NCBI GenBank assembly: GCA_030637135.1
Contig: DAOVVO010000004.1
Coordinates: forward strand, 1 to 28,855
Direction of reading: 5' to 3'
DNA from: Nitrospirota bacterium
GTDB taxonomy: Bacteria > Nitrospirota > Thermodesulfovibrionia > UBA6902 > BMS3Bbin08
Length of the DNA stretch: 28,855 nucleotides
This document shows, in pieces, positions 14,715 to 22,576 of this stretch (position 1 is its first letter; every line of letters begins with the position of its first letter). Under the pieces are notes generated by a model that saw only the letters and a list, made by a program, of their open reading frames with translations, was not told where the DNA came from and ran no database searches. Position numbers and translations under genes: made by a program.

Positions 14715-15002
14715 ATGGCTGTTTACATTGCATTGAGTATACTTACTGATGAGGGGAGAAAGACATTAAAGGATCGTCCGGACAGGATTAAAGAGGTCAA
14801 TAAGGAGATAGAAGCAATGGGCATTAAGGTGTTATCGCAGTATGCAGTTCTCGGGGCCTTTGACTTCATAACACTCCTCGAGGCCCCTAATAATGAAGCA
14901 GTATTGAAGCTGTCTGTTGAACTTGGTTCAAGGGGTACAGTACAGCTTACGACCCTCCCGGCACTTTCTGTAGATGATTTCATAAAAACCCTCAAACAAT
15001 AA
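14715..15002 (+). CDS. GYD-domain protein
   Basis: A 95-residue protein of the GYD family (PF08734), a ferredoxin-like alpha/beta-barrel fold seen as small stand-alone proteins in many anaerobes. Visible are TDEGRKTLKDRPDRIKEVN, the central QYAVLGAFDFITLLEAPN strand-turn (the position of the family's GxYD) and a C-terminal TLPALSVDDF. No catalytic role is established; family members probably bind a small ligand or a partner as dimers. Ribosome site AAAGGAGG is 6 nt from the ATG. It has its own promoter and is followed by a palindromic repeat. Confidence 0.85.
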   Translation: MAVYIALSILTDEGRKTLKDRPDRIKEVNKEIEAMGIKVLSQYAVLGAFDFITLLEAPNNEAVLKLSVELGSRGTVQLTTLPALSVDDFIKTLKQ

Positions 15003-15013
15003 GCGTGATAAGT

Positions 15014-15074
15014 ATGCGTAATGCGTAATGGGTGTCTATTTTCCCCGTTACGCTGTGCGCATAACGCGTTATGG
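15014..15074. repeat. GCGTAATG-type palindromic repeat, intergenic copy
   Basis: Consists of ATGCGTAATGCGTAATGGG (15015-15033) pairing through GCGTAATGGG (15024-15033) with CCCGTTACGC (15045-15054, one G-T wobble), followed by a perfect 14-nt palindrome CATAACGCGTTATG (15061-15074). The same words occur inside holB at 8436-8508. It lies between the GYD gene and ruvX; as a hairpin it may also end the GYD transcript, but no T-run follows. Confidence 0.65.
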
Positions 15075-15169
15075 TTTTATCCGCTAACTCTTTAAAATTA
15101 TAGAGATTTTTGAGTATTATCTCCTTCTCTTACTTTACTTTTACATTTTCATTCTGGCATGCTAAATAG

Positions 15170-15574
15170 ATGAGAAGAATTGGCCTTGATGTTGGAGATA
15201 AACGAATAGGTGTCGCTGTAAGTGATGCGCTGGGACTCACTGCTCAGGGGATAAATACGATCGACAGAAAAGGCTCTATAGAGGCTTTGAAGAAAATTAT
15301 AGCGGAATATGAAGTGGATTCTATTATCGTTGGAATTCCCAAAATGCTCAACGGAACCATTGGCATACAGGGAGAAAAAGTTATAGAGTTTGTCAATGAA
15401 TTTAAAAAAGCCATATCTTTACCTGTTACGTTATGGGACGAGAGATTAAGCACACTCGCTGCAGAAAGAGCACTGCTTGAGGCAAACGTAAGAAGAAAGA
15501 AAAGAAAAAGCCTTCGAGATAAGGTCTCTGCCATACTAATCCTTCAAAATTACCTCGATAGTATAAGAACATGA
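15170..15574 (+). CDS. ruvX: RuvX/YqgF-family pre-16S rRNA nuclease or Holliday-junction resolvase-like protein
   Basis: A 134-residue RNase H-fold protein. Signatures: RIGLDVGDKRIGVAVSD at the N-terminus with the first catalytic Asp, VDSIIVGIPKMLNGT in the middle, the WDERLST motif with its Asp/Glu and the C-terminal LRDKVSAILILQNYLD with the last Asp. In E. coli YqgF helps trim the 5' end of 16S rRNA; other members were proposed as resolvases. The start has no clear ribosome site but gives the family's exact N-terminus. The stop overlaps mltG (ATGA). Confidence 0.93.
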   Translation: MRRIGLDVGDKRIGVAVSDALGLTAQGINTIDRKGSIEALKKIIAEYEVDSIIVGIPKMLNGTIGIQGEKVIEFVNEFKKAISLPVTLWDERLSTLAAERALLEANVRRKKRKSLRDKVSAILILQNYLDSIRT

Positions 15575-16623
15575 AAAACCCCTTCACTAAGTCAGCAGAG
15601 ACAACCTTTATAGGATTCAGTCTCATCATGTTATCATGCGTTTTAATATATCTCAGTCTGTTTATGCCCATGTCGTTTGAGGATCAGTGGAAAGAAATTA
15701 AAATTCCTGAAGGTGTTACCTATTCTCAAGGGCTCAGCATATTAAAACAAGAAGGTATCATAAAAAGTGAATTTGTCTTGCTTTTGTTAGGCAGAATAGC
15801 ACGCATAGACAGGAAGTTGAGGGCAGGATATTATAACTTAAGTAACTCGATGGGCCTCCTGGAGGTATTTAATCATCTTAAAAGGGGCATGATTGTCGAG
15901 TACACGATTACTATCCCCGAAGGGGATATGCTTGAGGATATAAAGCTCAAACTTGAAAATGTCAACATAATAGATGACGATTCCTGGAAGCTCGTCAAGG
16001 ATAAAGAGTTCCTTCTCTCTCTGAATATAGACGCTCCGAGCCTTGAAGGCTATATCTATCCAGATACATATAGTTTTGCAAAGGGGGCAGATCCAAAGGA
16101 TATCTTCAGAATTATGGTGTTTCGATTAAGGCAATACTTTAATGAACCATTAAGAGAACGGGCACAGGAACTCGGTATGAGTGACAATAAAGTATTAACA
16201 CTTGCCTCGATTATCGAAAAAGAAGCGGTGTTTAACTATGAGAGACCCCTTATATCCGCTGTTTATCATAACCGATTACGGAGAAACATGCGCCTAAAGG
16301 CAGACCCCACTGTTGTATACGGTATAAAGAGAATGCAGGATGGAATTACCAGGAGAGATCTTAAGCGAAAAACTGCTTACAATACGTATGTTATAAGCGG
16401 CCTGCCGCCTGGTCCTATCGCATCTCCGGGCATAAAGTCTATTAAGGCTGCCCTCTACCCTTCAGATGTTGATTATATGTATTTTGTTTCTAAAAATAAC
16501 GGCATGCACCATTTTTCCAGAACTGGAAAGGAGCATTTAAAGGCAGTGCTGCTTTATCAACGTTCAAATAAACGTTCAAATAGTAATAAAAAGAATCTCA
16601 ATGAAGCGAAAAAAACAAACTAA
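15571..16623 (+). CDS. mltG: Endolytic murein transglycosylase MltG
   Basis: A 350-residue inner-membrane enzyme that cleaves nascent glycan strands and so sets their length. One N-terminal transmembrane helix (about 13-33), a LysM-like subdomain (about 42-110) and the YceG/MltG catalytic domain with ASIIEKEAV (212-220), the motif holding the catalytic Glu, followed by SAVYHNRL, the KADPTVVYG motif and SGLPPGPIASPG. All key motifs are present. The last ~20 residues are Asn/Lys/Ser-rich and encoded by a direct repeat (CGTTCAAATA at 16561 and 16573), probably slippage-derived. The end overlaps ispG by 23 nt. ruvX-mltG adjacency is widespread. Confidence 0.94.
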   Translation: MKNPFTKSAETTFIGFSLIMLSCVLIYLSLFMPMSFEDQWKEIKIPEGVTYSQGLSILKQEGIIKSEFVLLLLGRIARIDRKLRAGYYNLSNSMGLLEVFNHLKRGMIVEYTITIPEGDMLEDIKLKLENVNIIDDDSWKLVKDKEFLLSLNIDAPSLEGYIYPDTYSFAKGADPKDIFRIMVFRLRQYFNEPLRERAQELGMSDNKVLTLASIIEKEAVFNYERPLISAVYHNRLRRNMRLKADPTVVYGIKRMQDGITRRDLKRKTAYNTYVISGLPPGPIASPGIKSIKAALYPSDVDYMYFVSKNNGMHHFSRTGKEHLKAVLLYQRSNKRSNSNKKNLNEAKKTN

Positions 16624-17653
16624 ACAGATAACACTCGGGAACCTTAAAATCGGTGGTGGTGCACCTGTTCTTGTACAGTCCATGACAAAGACTGATACCC
16701 GGGATATATCAGCTACAATTGCTCAGATCAAGAGACTCGAATCCGCTCACTGTGAAGCTGTAAGGGTAGCGGTTTTGAACCAGGAAGCAGCACAATCAAT
16801 AAAGGCTATTAAAAAAGGCATTAAAATTCCCCTTATTGCTGATATCCATTTTGATTACAGGCTTGCCCTTGAGGCAATGGCACACGGAGCAGATGGCTTG
16901 CGAATAAACCCGGGGAATATTGGTGATAAAGAGAAAATAAGACAAGTTGTCAGAGCGGCTCATGACAAAGGAATTCCTATAAGAATCGGGGTAAATGCGG
17001 GGTCTTTAGAAAAAAAACTTTTAAAGAAATACGGACACCCCACAGCAGAGGCACTTGTTGAAAGCGCAAGGGGACACATAAGAATTCTTGAAGGTCTGAA
17101 CTTTACCGCTATTAAGGTTTCGCTGAAGGCCTCTGATGTTGTAAAAACGGTTGAGGCTTACCGTCTTTTCTCCGGAAAATTTAACTATCCTCTCCATATA
17201 GGGATTTCTGAGGCTGGGCCTTCTTTTTCAGGGACTATTAAGAGTTCTGTCGGGTTAGGCATATTGCTCTCCGAGGGTATCGGAGATACGATAAGGGTAT
17301 CACTGACAGCAGACCCTGTGGAGGAGGTTCGAGTTGCTTACGAAATTTTGAAATCACTGCACCTGAGGCAGAAGGGTCCTGAGATAATATCATGCCCTAC
17401 ATGCGGGCGATGTGAGATTGATATGAAGGGACTTGTTGACAGGGTCGAGGAGAAACTGATGAATGTAAACCAACCCATTAAAGTAGCTGTGATGGGATGT
17501 GTTGTCAATGGTCCTGGAGAGGCACGGGAGGCAGACATTGGAATTGCCGGAGGAAAAGGAATCGGTATTCTCTTTAAGAACGGGAAGGTAGTGAAAAAGT
17601 TGAAAGAACGAGAGCTGTTCGGTACCCTCATGAGGGAAATAAAAAAAATTTAG
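16601..17653 (+). CDS. ispG: 4-hydroxy-3-methylbut-2-en-1-yl diphosphate synthase
   Basis: A 350-residue IspG (GcpE), which reduces 2-C-methyl-D-erythritol 2,4-cyclodiphosphate to HMBPP in the non-mevalonate isoprenoid pathway, using a [4Fe-4S] cluster. The N-terminal TIM barrel shows LVQSMTKTDTRD and PLIADIHFDY; the C-terminal reductase domain has the cluster ligands C265, C268 (CPTCGRC), C300 (MGCVVNGPGE) and E307. Two-domain bacterial form of full length. It overlaps the end of mltG by 23 nt, so it is translated from the same message; the ATG itself has no clear ribosome site. Convergent with the glycerate kinase. Confidence 0.97.
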   Translation: MKRKKQTKQITLGNLKIGGGAPVLVQSMTKTDTRDISATIAQIKRLESAHCEAVRVAVLNQEAAQSIKAIKKGIKIPLIADIHFDYRLALEAMAHGADGLRINPGNIGDKEKIRQVVRAAHDKGIPIRIGVNAGSLEKKLLKKYGHPTAEALVESARGHIRILEGLNFTAIKVSLKASDVVKTVEAYRLFSGKFNYPLHIGISEAGPSFSGTIKSSVGLGILLSEGIGDTIRVSLTADPVEEVRVAYEILKSLHLRQKGPEIISCPTCGRCEIDMKGLVDRVEEKLMNVNQPIKVAVMGCVVNGPGEAREADIGIAGGKGIGILFKNGKVVKKLKERELFGTLMREIKKI

Positions 17654-17740
17654 TATCATGATGTAAAAAAGCAGCATGATAGTATTTTTTAGGTGAATGT
17701 TAATTGATTGTCTCCTGCCGTTTTTACCCCATTAGAAGGC

Positions 17741-17760
17741 CCCGCTGTTTGCGGCGGGGA
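17741..17760. repeat. CCCCGC...GCGGGG hairpin
   Basis: Six-base arms CCCCGC / GCGGGG with an 8-nt loop, preceded by TTTTTACCCC and CATTAGAAGG. The stretch TTTTTACCCC ... CGGCGGGG also frames the hairpin at 22435-22466, showing that both are versions of one element. Confidence 0.6.
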
Positions 17761-17815
17761 TAAAAATAAATTTCTTTTTAAGCGAACATGGAGTCTAATG
17801 CCCCATGTAAGCCTT

Positions 17816-17846
17816 CCCGTTAGAAGGGCAAAGGGCTTCTAACGGG
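17816..17846. repeat. Long palindrome between convergent ispG and glycerate kinase
   Basis: An 11-bp perfect inverted repeat CCCGTTAGAAG / CTTCTAACGGG with a 9-nt loop, ending three bases before the glycerate kinase stop. The GTTAGAAGGGC words recur at 34-44. It can stabilise or terminate both convergent messages, but no T-run is present. Confidence 0.65.
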
Positions 17847-17848
17847 GT

Positions 17849-19195
17849 TTACCCAACTAATAAAATTTGCACATCCATAACATTCGTGCCTGTTGGTCCT
17901 GTTACGAATAATGAATCAATTTGTTTGAAGAAATTGTAGGAATCATTGTTTTCAAGATGCTTATCAGGATTGAGACCAAGACTTTGAGCTCTGGTTATGG
18001 TGCTGCCGTCAACAAGTGCACCAGCTGCATCAGTTGGTCCATCAGTACCGTCAGTTCCTGCAGAAAGGAAAGTTATCCCCTGAGTACCTTCTATCTCTCT
18101 TGCAAAGCTGAGAGCAAGTTCTGTATTCCTCCCGCCTTTGCCACTGCCTCTTACGGTTACTGTGGTCTCACCGCCAGAAATCAGACATACCTGTTTTTTT
18201 TCTTTTCTTAAAGCCAATGCGTTTCGTACCTCTAATGCCTTTCCCGCAAGCCGTTTGCCAACATCTCGTGCTTCACCTGAAATGTTTGTTGCTATAATCT
18301 CTGCTTCAAATCCAAGAGACTGCGCCTTATCTTTTGCCCTATCGAGCACTTTCTGATTATTCCCGATAATTATGTTTTTCACATCTTTAAAAACACGATT
18401 TCCTGCTTTTGGTGTTTCTGACACCAGTCCTTCCCTGCCTCTGTTTAAAATATCAATGACACTTCCGGGTATCATAGTTTTAAGTTTATATTTGTCAATG
18501 ACATTCAGGGCATCCTGGAATGTTGACGTGTCTGGTACTGTCGGACCAGACGCTATCACATCAAGTTTATCTCCGAGCACATCAGAAATTATAAGAGAAA
18601 CAATCCTTGCCGGATAGGCAATTTCAACAAATCGACCACCTTTTACCCTGGAGATATGTTTTCTCACAGCATTTAACTCATTGATATCAGCACCTGCTTT
18701 TAATAATAAATCAGTGGATATCTGTTTTTCTTTGAGGGTTATTCCATCATATGGATAGACAAACAAGGCTGAACCGCCGCCTGATATAAGACATACGATA
18801 AGGGTATTCTTCTTCTCTAAATTTTTTAATAAGTTTATAACTTCACCTGTTGCCTTTAAGCCATTCTCATCCGGTAAAGGGTGCCCTGCCTCTAAAACTC
18901 TTATTTTGCTGTTGAATCCTATGTCTTTACTCATAACTCCGGACCCTGTTCTTTGAGCGTGTCCGTATTTGGTTATCAGAATTCCCCCAGATATTAAACC
19001 AGGGGGAATTGATTTCTCAAATGATTCTGCCATCTGATATGATGCCTTGCCGATACCTACAACAATAAGATTTTTACAATTATACGTGGAAAAATCTGAG
19101 AGGATCATATCTGAAAATTCTTTGGATATCACAGGAGGAACAACAGCCCCTAAGGCAGTAGAAAATATTTTTTTAACAATATCTCCTGTCTTCAT
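17849..19195 (-). CDS. Glycerate kinase, GckA/TtuD (MOFRL) family
   Basis: A 448-residue protein with the two domains of the GckA/TtuD glycerate kinases: an N-terminal DUF4147-type Rossmann domain (VGIGKASYQM, the AGHPLPDENG motif, LISGGGSALF and the KHISRVKGG segment) and the C-terminal MOFRL domain (LISGGETTVTV, GSGKGGRNTELAL, SAGTDGTDGPTDAAGA). It phosphorylates D-glycerate, in characterised members to 2-phosphoglycerate, feeding glycolysis. It is convergent with ispG and divergent from the glycosyltransferase operon; since that operon's enzymes act on glycerate or phosphoglycerate derivatives, it may recycle or supply glycerate for it, which is inference. ATG 19195 gives the usual N-terminus; its ribosome site is weak. 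Confidence 0.92.
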   Translation of the reverse strand: MKTGDIVKKIFSTALGAVVPPVISKEFSDMILSDFSTYNCKNLIVVGIGKASYQMAESFEKSIPPGLISGGILITKYGHAQRTGSGVMSKDIGFNSKIRVLEAGHPLPDENGLKATGEVINLLKNLEKKNTLIVCLISGGGSALFVYPYDGITLKEKQISTDLLLKAGADINELNAVRKHISRVKGGRFVEIAYPARIVSLIISDVLGDKLDVIASGPTVPDTSTFQDALNVIDKYKLKTMIPGSVIDILNRGREGLVSETPKAGNRVFKDVKNIIIGNNQKVLDRAKDKAQSLGFEAEIIATNISGEARDVGKRLAGKALEVRNALALRKEKKQVCLISGGETTVTVRGSGKGGRNTELALSFAREIEGTQGITFLSAGTDGTDGPTDAAGALVDGSTITRAQSLGLNPDKHLENNDSYNFFKQIDSLFVTGPTGTNVMDVQILLVG

Positions 19196-19294
19196 TTCAG
19201 CTTAAAACAAAATTTATAGATTTCAATATTCGCACATGAGAGCTCCAGCATGTTTATTATTGATACGGCTCAAAACTTTTGTCCTTAGTTTCTC

Positions 19295-19323
19295 TTGACC
19301 AATTGGGTTTTTATAATTATACT
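19295..19323 (+). promoter_or_regulatory. Strong promoter of the glycosyltransferase/trehalose block
   Basis: TTGACC (19295-19300), exactly 17 nt, TATACT (19318-19323). Transcription would start about 70 nt before the ATG at 19398. This is one of the best promoters in the window. Confidence 0.65.
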
Positions 19324-19397
19324 TAAAATTAGTGATTTTTATAGGATTTTTAGTGAGGATACATATACGGTGTATACCGAAAAAAGGATAGGGATAC

Positions 19398-20609
19398 ATG
19401 GCTGACTTTCATCAATCAGGGTTGGTAGCAACATTTCATAAACTTGGAGAAACTAATTTAGATAGAATTGAATCAGAACTTTCATGGTATTCACAAGAGC
19501 GCCCTATTGCACTCGTCCTGCCTTCTCTTTATTCAGAATTAGAGGGAGAAGCATTAAAAACCATAATCCGCGAACTAAAGGAAATTAAGTATATCAAAGA
19601 ACTGGTTGTTACGCTCGGACACTGTACACGGGAAGAGTTCGACCATGCGAGGAAATTTTTCTCAGTTCTACCCCAAACAACAAGGCTTATATGGAACAAC
19701 GGTGAAAGAGTCGGGCACGTATATAAGACTATAGAATCTGCAGGGCTTCATTTAGGAGAAACAGGTAAGGGTAAATCAGCATGGATGGCATATGGTTTTA
19801 TATTAGCGGAGAGAAACTTTAAAGTCATAGCTCTGCATGACTGCGATATTTTAACCTATAACCGGGAAATGCTTGCGAGACTCTGTTACCCTGTTGCCAG
19901 CCCTAACCTTGATTATGAGTTCTGTAAAGGATATTACAGCCGTGTTACTGACAGAATGCACGGCAGGGTAACAAGGCTTCTTGTCACACCTCTCATACGG
20001 TCATTGAAAAAGGTCCTTGGACATCCAGCCCTCCTTGAATTTCTCGATAGTTTCAAATATCCCCTCGCAGGAGAGTTCTCCATGGACATTGATCTTGCAA
20101 GAGTCAATAAAATACCAGCCGACTGGGGACTTGAAATGGGCGTCCTGGCAGAAATATACAGGAATTGTGCTGTTAGAAGGGTCTGTCAGATTGATATTGC
20201 AGATAACTACGAACATAAACATCAGGCGCTTTCACCGGATGATGCTTCTAAAGGGCTATTGAAGATGTGTATAGATATTAGCAAATCCCTTTTTAGAACC
20301 CTCGCATCCGAAGGAGTGGTATTTTCAGATGGATTCTTTAAGACCTTGATTGCAACCTATGTAACAACAGCACAGGATATGCTTAAACGTTACGAAGACG
20401 ATGCTGCAGTAAACGGTCTTATTTTTGACAGACACGAGGAAAGTCTCGCAGTTGAAACATTTACAGGAGGGATAAAGATTGCAGCGGAAACCATTACGAA
20501 AGATCCCCTCGGAGTACCGTTAATACCGAGCTGGGACAGAGTTACATCAGCACTGCCAGACATTCTCTCAATGCTCAAAGAAGCAGTAGATAAAGATAAC
20601 AAACATTAA
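19398..20609 (+). CDS. GT-A glycosyltransferase, glucosyl-3-phosphoglycerate synthase-like
   Basis: A 403-residue retaining GT-A enzyme resembling GpgS (GT81), which joins glucose from an NDP-sugar to 3-phosphoglycerate. Seen: an early strand IALVLPSL, GKGKSAWMAYG around 122-132 (sugar-nucleotide loop), the metal motif D148-C-D150 (ALHDCDIL), FCKGYYSRV, RVTRLLVTPL, PLAGEFSMD, DWGLEMGVLAE and H272-type DNYEHKHQ, which correspond in order to the blocks known in GpgS. The order and spacing match, but the substrate (glucose or mannose, phosphoglycerate or glycerate) is not provable here, and no GpgP phosphatase is adjacent. Own promoter; followed after 19 bp by a Lys-rich protein. Ribosome site AGGATAGGG. 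Confidence 0.75.
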   Translation: MADFHQSGLVATFHKLGETNLDRIESELSWYSQERPIALVLPSLYSELEGEALKTIIRELKEIKYIKELVVTLGHCTREEFDHARKFFSVLPQTTRLIWNNGERVGHVYKTIESAGLHLGETGKGKSAWMAYGFILAERNFKVIALHDCDILTYNREMLARLCYPVASPNLDYEFCKGYYSRVTDRMHGRVTRLLVTPLIRSLKKVLGHPALLEFLDSFKYPLAGEFSMDIDLARVNKIPADWGLEMGVLAEIYRNCAVRRVCQIDIADNYEHKHQALSPDDASKGLLKMCIDISKSLFRTLASEGVVFSDGFFKTLIATYVTTAQDMLKRYEDDAAVNGLIFDRHEESLAVETFTGGIKIAAETITKDPLGVPLIPSWDRVTSALPDILSMLKEAVDKDNKH

Positions 20610-20628
20610 ACGATTAAAGGAGGGTCAC

Positions 20629-20991
20629 ATGAGTTTTTGGGAAAAGATTGAAAAAGATATCAAAAAAAATATCCAAGAAGGACTTACCTTCTTCAAAGAA
20701 GGGAGCTCTGCCGTATCTCAAAAAATTGGAAAATTTACTGAGGAAGGCAAAAGGAAATATAAGGTATTCACCCTCAAGACGAAGGTGCAGGATGAATTCA
20801 CAAAATTGGGAGGAAAAATATACGACCTGAGACGTAAATCTAAAAATCCTATGACAAATAAACGTGTGAATGAAATTATCTTAAAGATAAAAAAACTTGA
20901 AGCCCAGATAAAAAGCAAGGAAAAGAAAATTAAAACCAGGGCAAAAAAAACAAGACGTAAACAAGCAAAGAAAAAAGGGGGTGTTAAGTGA
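20629..20991 (+). CDS. Lys-rich coiled-coil protein
   Basis: A 120-residue, very basic protein without membrane helices. It begins MSFWEKIEKDIKKNIQEGL, an amphipathic helix followed by a second (about 35-60), and ends in a Lys/Arg-rich helix and tail (about 80-120, runs of KK and RR). Such proteins are seen in anaerobes but I do not recognise a named family; a DNA- or envelope-binding role is possible. The strong ribosome site (AAAGGAGGG) and coupling of its TGA to the next GTG (GTGA) place it in the glycosyltransferase-peptidase unit. Confidence 0.7.
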   Translation: MSFWEKIEKDIKKNIQEGLTFFKEGSSAVSQKIGKFTEEGKRKYKVFTLKTKVQDEFTKLGGKIYDLRRKSKNPMTNKRVNEIILKIKKLEAQIKSKEKKIKTRAKKTRRKQAKKKGGVK

Positions 20992-22232
20992 GACGAATTT
21001 TATTGAGCATAGCATCAATTCCTCTCTTAATTTTTGTCGTCATAAATCTTAAATTACCCGGGGAAAAAATTGAATCATCATTAGAAGACACCGCCCTCAA
21101 ACAAGACAAGACCTCTCTCATTACAGGCGTTGTCCAACCATTGGATACCATGGATGCTATTTTTGACAGACAGGCGCTCAATAAAATGGACCTCTCAGAA
21201 ATAATTAAAAGCTCAAGAAGCACATATAATCTCGCGAAGCTTTCAGTGGGAAATATTTATTCTTTTGAGATAAATAAAGAAGAAAACAAAGTTCAAAACA
21301 TTAAGTATGAAATAGATGATTTTTCGTATTTAAAGGTTACAAGAACACCAGAAGGCTTTAAAGCAGAGAGAGTTAAGGTTGAATATACAAAAAAAATCGG
21401 TTCATTATTTATAAACATTAAAGACAATCTTATATTTTCACTGCCAAATACCAGCAGGGAATATCTCAAGCTTGCATTCAAGTTATCAGATATTTTTGCC
21501 TGGGATATAGATTTTTCAAGTGATATCAGAAACAACGATTCTATTAAAATAATAGTTGAAGAACTATGGATAGGGAATGTTTTCAAAGGGTTTGGTAATA
21601 TTTTAACAGCAGAATTTTTCAATAATGGGACACTCCATAATGCATACAGGTTTGAATATGACGGGTATGCAGATTATTTTAATGCTAAAGGTAAATCCCT
21701 GAGAAAGACATTGCTAAAATCTCCTTTACGATTCAAATATATAAGCTCCGGCTTCAGTAGAAGACGATTGCATCCAATCTTACGAATTGTCAGACCGCAC
21801 CTCGGTGTTGATTACGCGGCACCAACAGGAACGCCTGTTTCTGCAGCAGGTGATGGTACAGTTATGTATGCGGGGTACAAAGGACAGAATGGCAAAATGG
21901 TTCGTCTACGGCATAATTCCGGTCTTGAAACATTCTATGGGCATTTATCAAGAATTCCTAAAAAGATTAGGAAATGGGTAAAAGTTTCTCAGGGGGATAT
22001 TGTTGGATATGTTGGGACAACAGGTCTTTCTACAGGGCCTCATCTTGATTACAGAATCAAGCGTAACGGAAGGTTCGTTAATCCCTTGACGGTAAAACTA
22101 CCGCGCGGTAAATCTATTCCAAAGCATTTAATCGCAGAGTTCAGGCAACTGGTGGAATATATGGATGTTAAACTGGCATCTTTATCCCGGCCTTTTATTG
22201 CATTTTCTGGTAAAGAAAAATTTTCCAGTTAA
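20988..22232 (+). CDS. M23-family metallopeptidase with N-terminal anchor
   Basis: A 414-residue envelope protein: N-terminal signal-anchor helix (about 3-21), an OapA/LysM-like region (about 65-135), a linker domain and a C-terminal LytM/M23 peptidase (about 255-375). Zinc motif HLGVD gives H271 and D275; H319 (YGHLSR) is the catalytic-type middle His; the usual HxH near the end is H352-L-D354, so the second zinc His is replaced by Asp. The layout is that of Csd3/MepM-type endopeptidases that cut peptidoglycan cross-links. GTG start 20988 is coupled to the preceding gene. The substitution could still allow metal binding or may make a regulatory, inactive LytM factor. Confidence 0.88.
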   Translation: MRRILLSIASIPLLIFVVINLKLPGEKIESSLEDTALKQDKTSLITGVVQPLDTMDAIFDRQALNKMDLSEIIKSSRSTYNLAKLSVGNIYSFEINKEENKVQNIKYEIDDFSYLKVTRTPEGFKAERVKVEYTKKIGSLFINIKDNLIFSLPNTSREYLKLAFKLSDIFAWDIDFSSDIRNNDSIKIIVEELWIGNVFKGFGNILTAEFFNNGTLHNAYRFEYDGYADYFNAKGKSLRKTLLKSPLRFKYISSGFSRRRLHPILRIVRPHLGVDYAAPTGTPVSAAGDGTVMYAGYKGQNGKMVRLRHNSGLETFYGHLSRIPKKIRKWVKVSQGDIVGYVGTTGLSTGPHLDYRIKRNGRFVNPLTVKLPRGKSIPKHLIAEFRQLVEYMDVKLASLSRPFIAFSGKEKFSS

Positions 22233-22382
22233 TGTAATATTCTGCATCGAGCCGTCAGGGTGTTTACGATTTTATTATTGTAACTGTCACCCGAGCACTT
22301 ACTCTTTTACTTCATAGGAGATTTAGAGAGTGTATGTGAAATTCAAAAAACAGGTAAAATACTCCAGGGTCAGCAGAGTGAA

Positions 22383-22513
22383 CCCCGTCAGAGAACTTCG
22401 TTCTCTAACGTTTTGCGCTGACAGTGGCTTTTTACCCCGTAAGACCTGTGGTCTTTTACGGCGGGGTGAACCACCGTCGGCTCTAAGTGGTAATGACCAC
22501 CGATTAAAATCGG
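22383..22513. repeat. Array of four hairpins in the 344-bp spacer
   Basis: Within 130 nt there are: CGTCAGAGAAC-TTC-GTTCTCTAACG (22386-22410, one mismatch), CCCCGTAAGACC-TGT-GGTCTTTTACGG (22435-22466, two-base bulge, closing CCCC/GGGG), GTGGT-AATG-ACCAC (22487-22500) and CCGATT-AA-AATCGG (22500-22513). The first shares TCTAACG words with 17816-17846 and the second its frame with 17741-17760. It is a composite of dispersed palindromes or a structured RNA between M23 and the DUF5752 unit. The rest of 22233-22576 is unremarkable apart from the -10-like box below. Confidence 0.6.
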
Positions 22514-22547
22514 CGCCTTTCTCTAACGGATAAATTTTTTTATACAT

Positions 22548-22553
22548 TATAAT
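22548..22553 (+). promoter_or_regulatory. Possible -10 box for the DUF5752-TreT unit
   Basis: A perfect TATAAT about 24 nt before the TTG start at 22577, but without a recognisable -35. May provide a second, internal start for the trehalose genes. Confidence 0.3.
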
Positions 22554-22576
22554 CGTATATTTCATAGGGAAGAAGA

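Noticed and set aside
17816..17846. Intrinsic terminator
   Set aside because: The 11-bp stem is strong, but neither strand has a T-run after it and it belongs to a repeat family.
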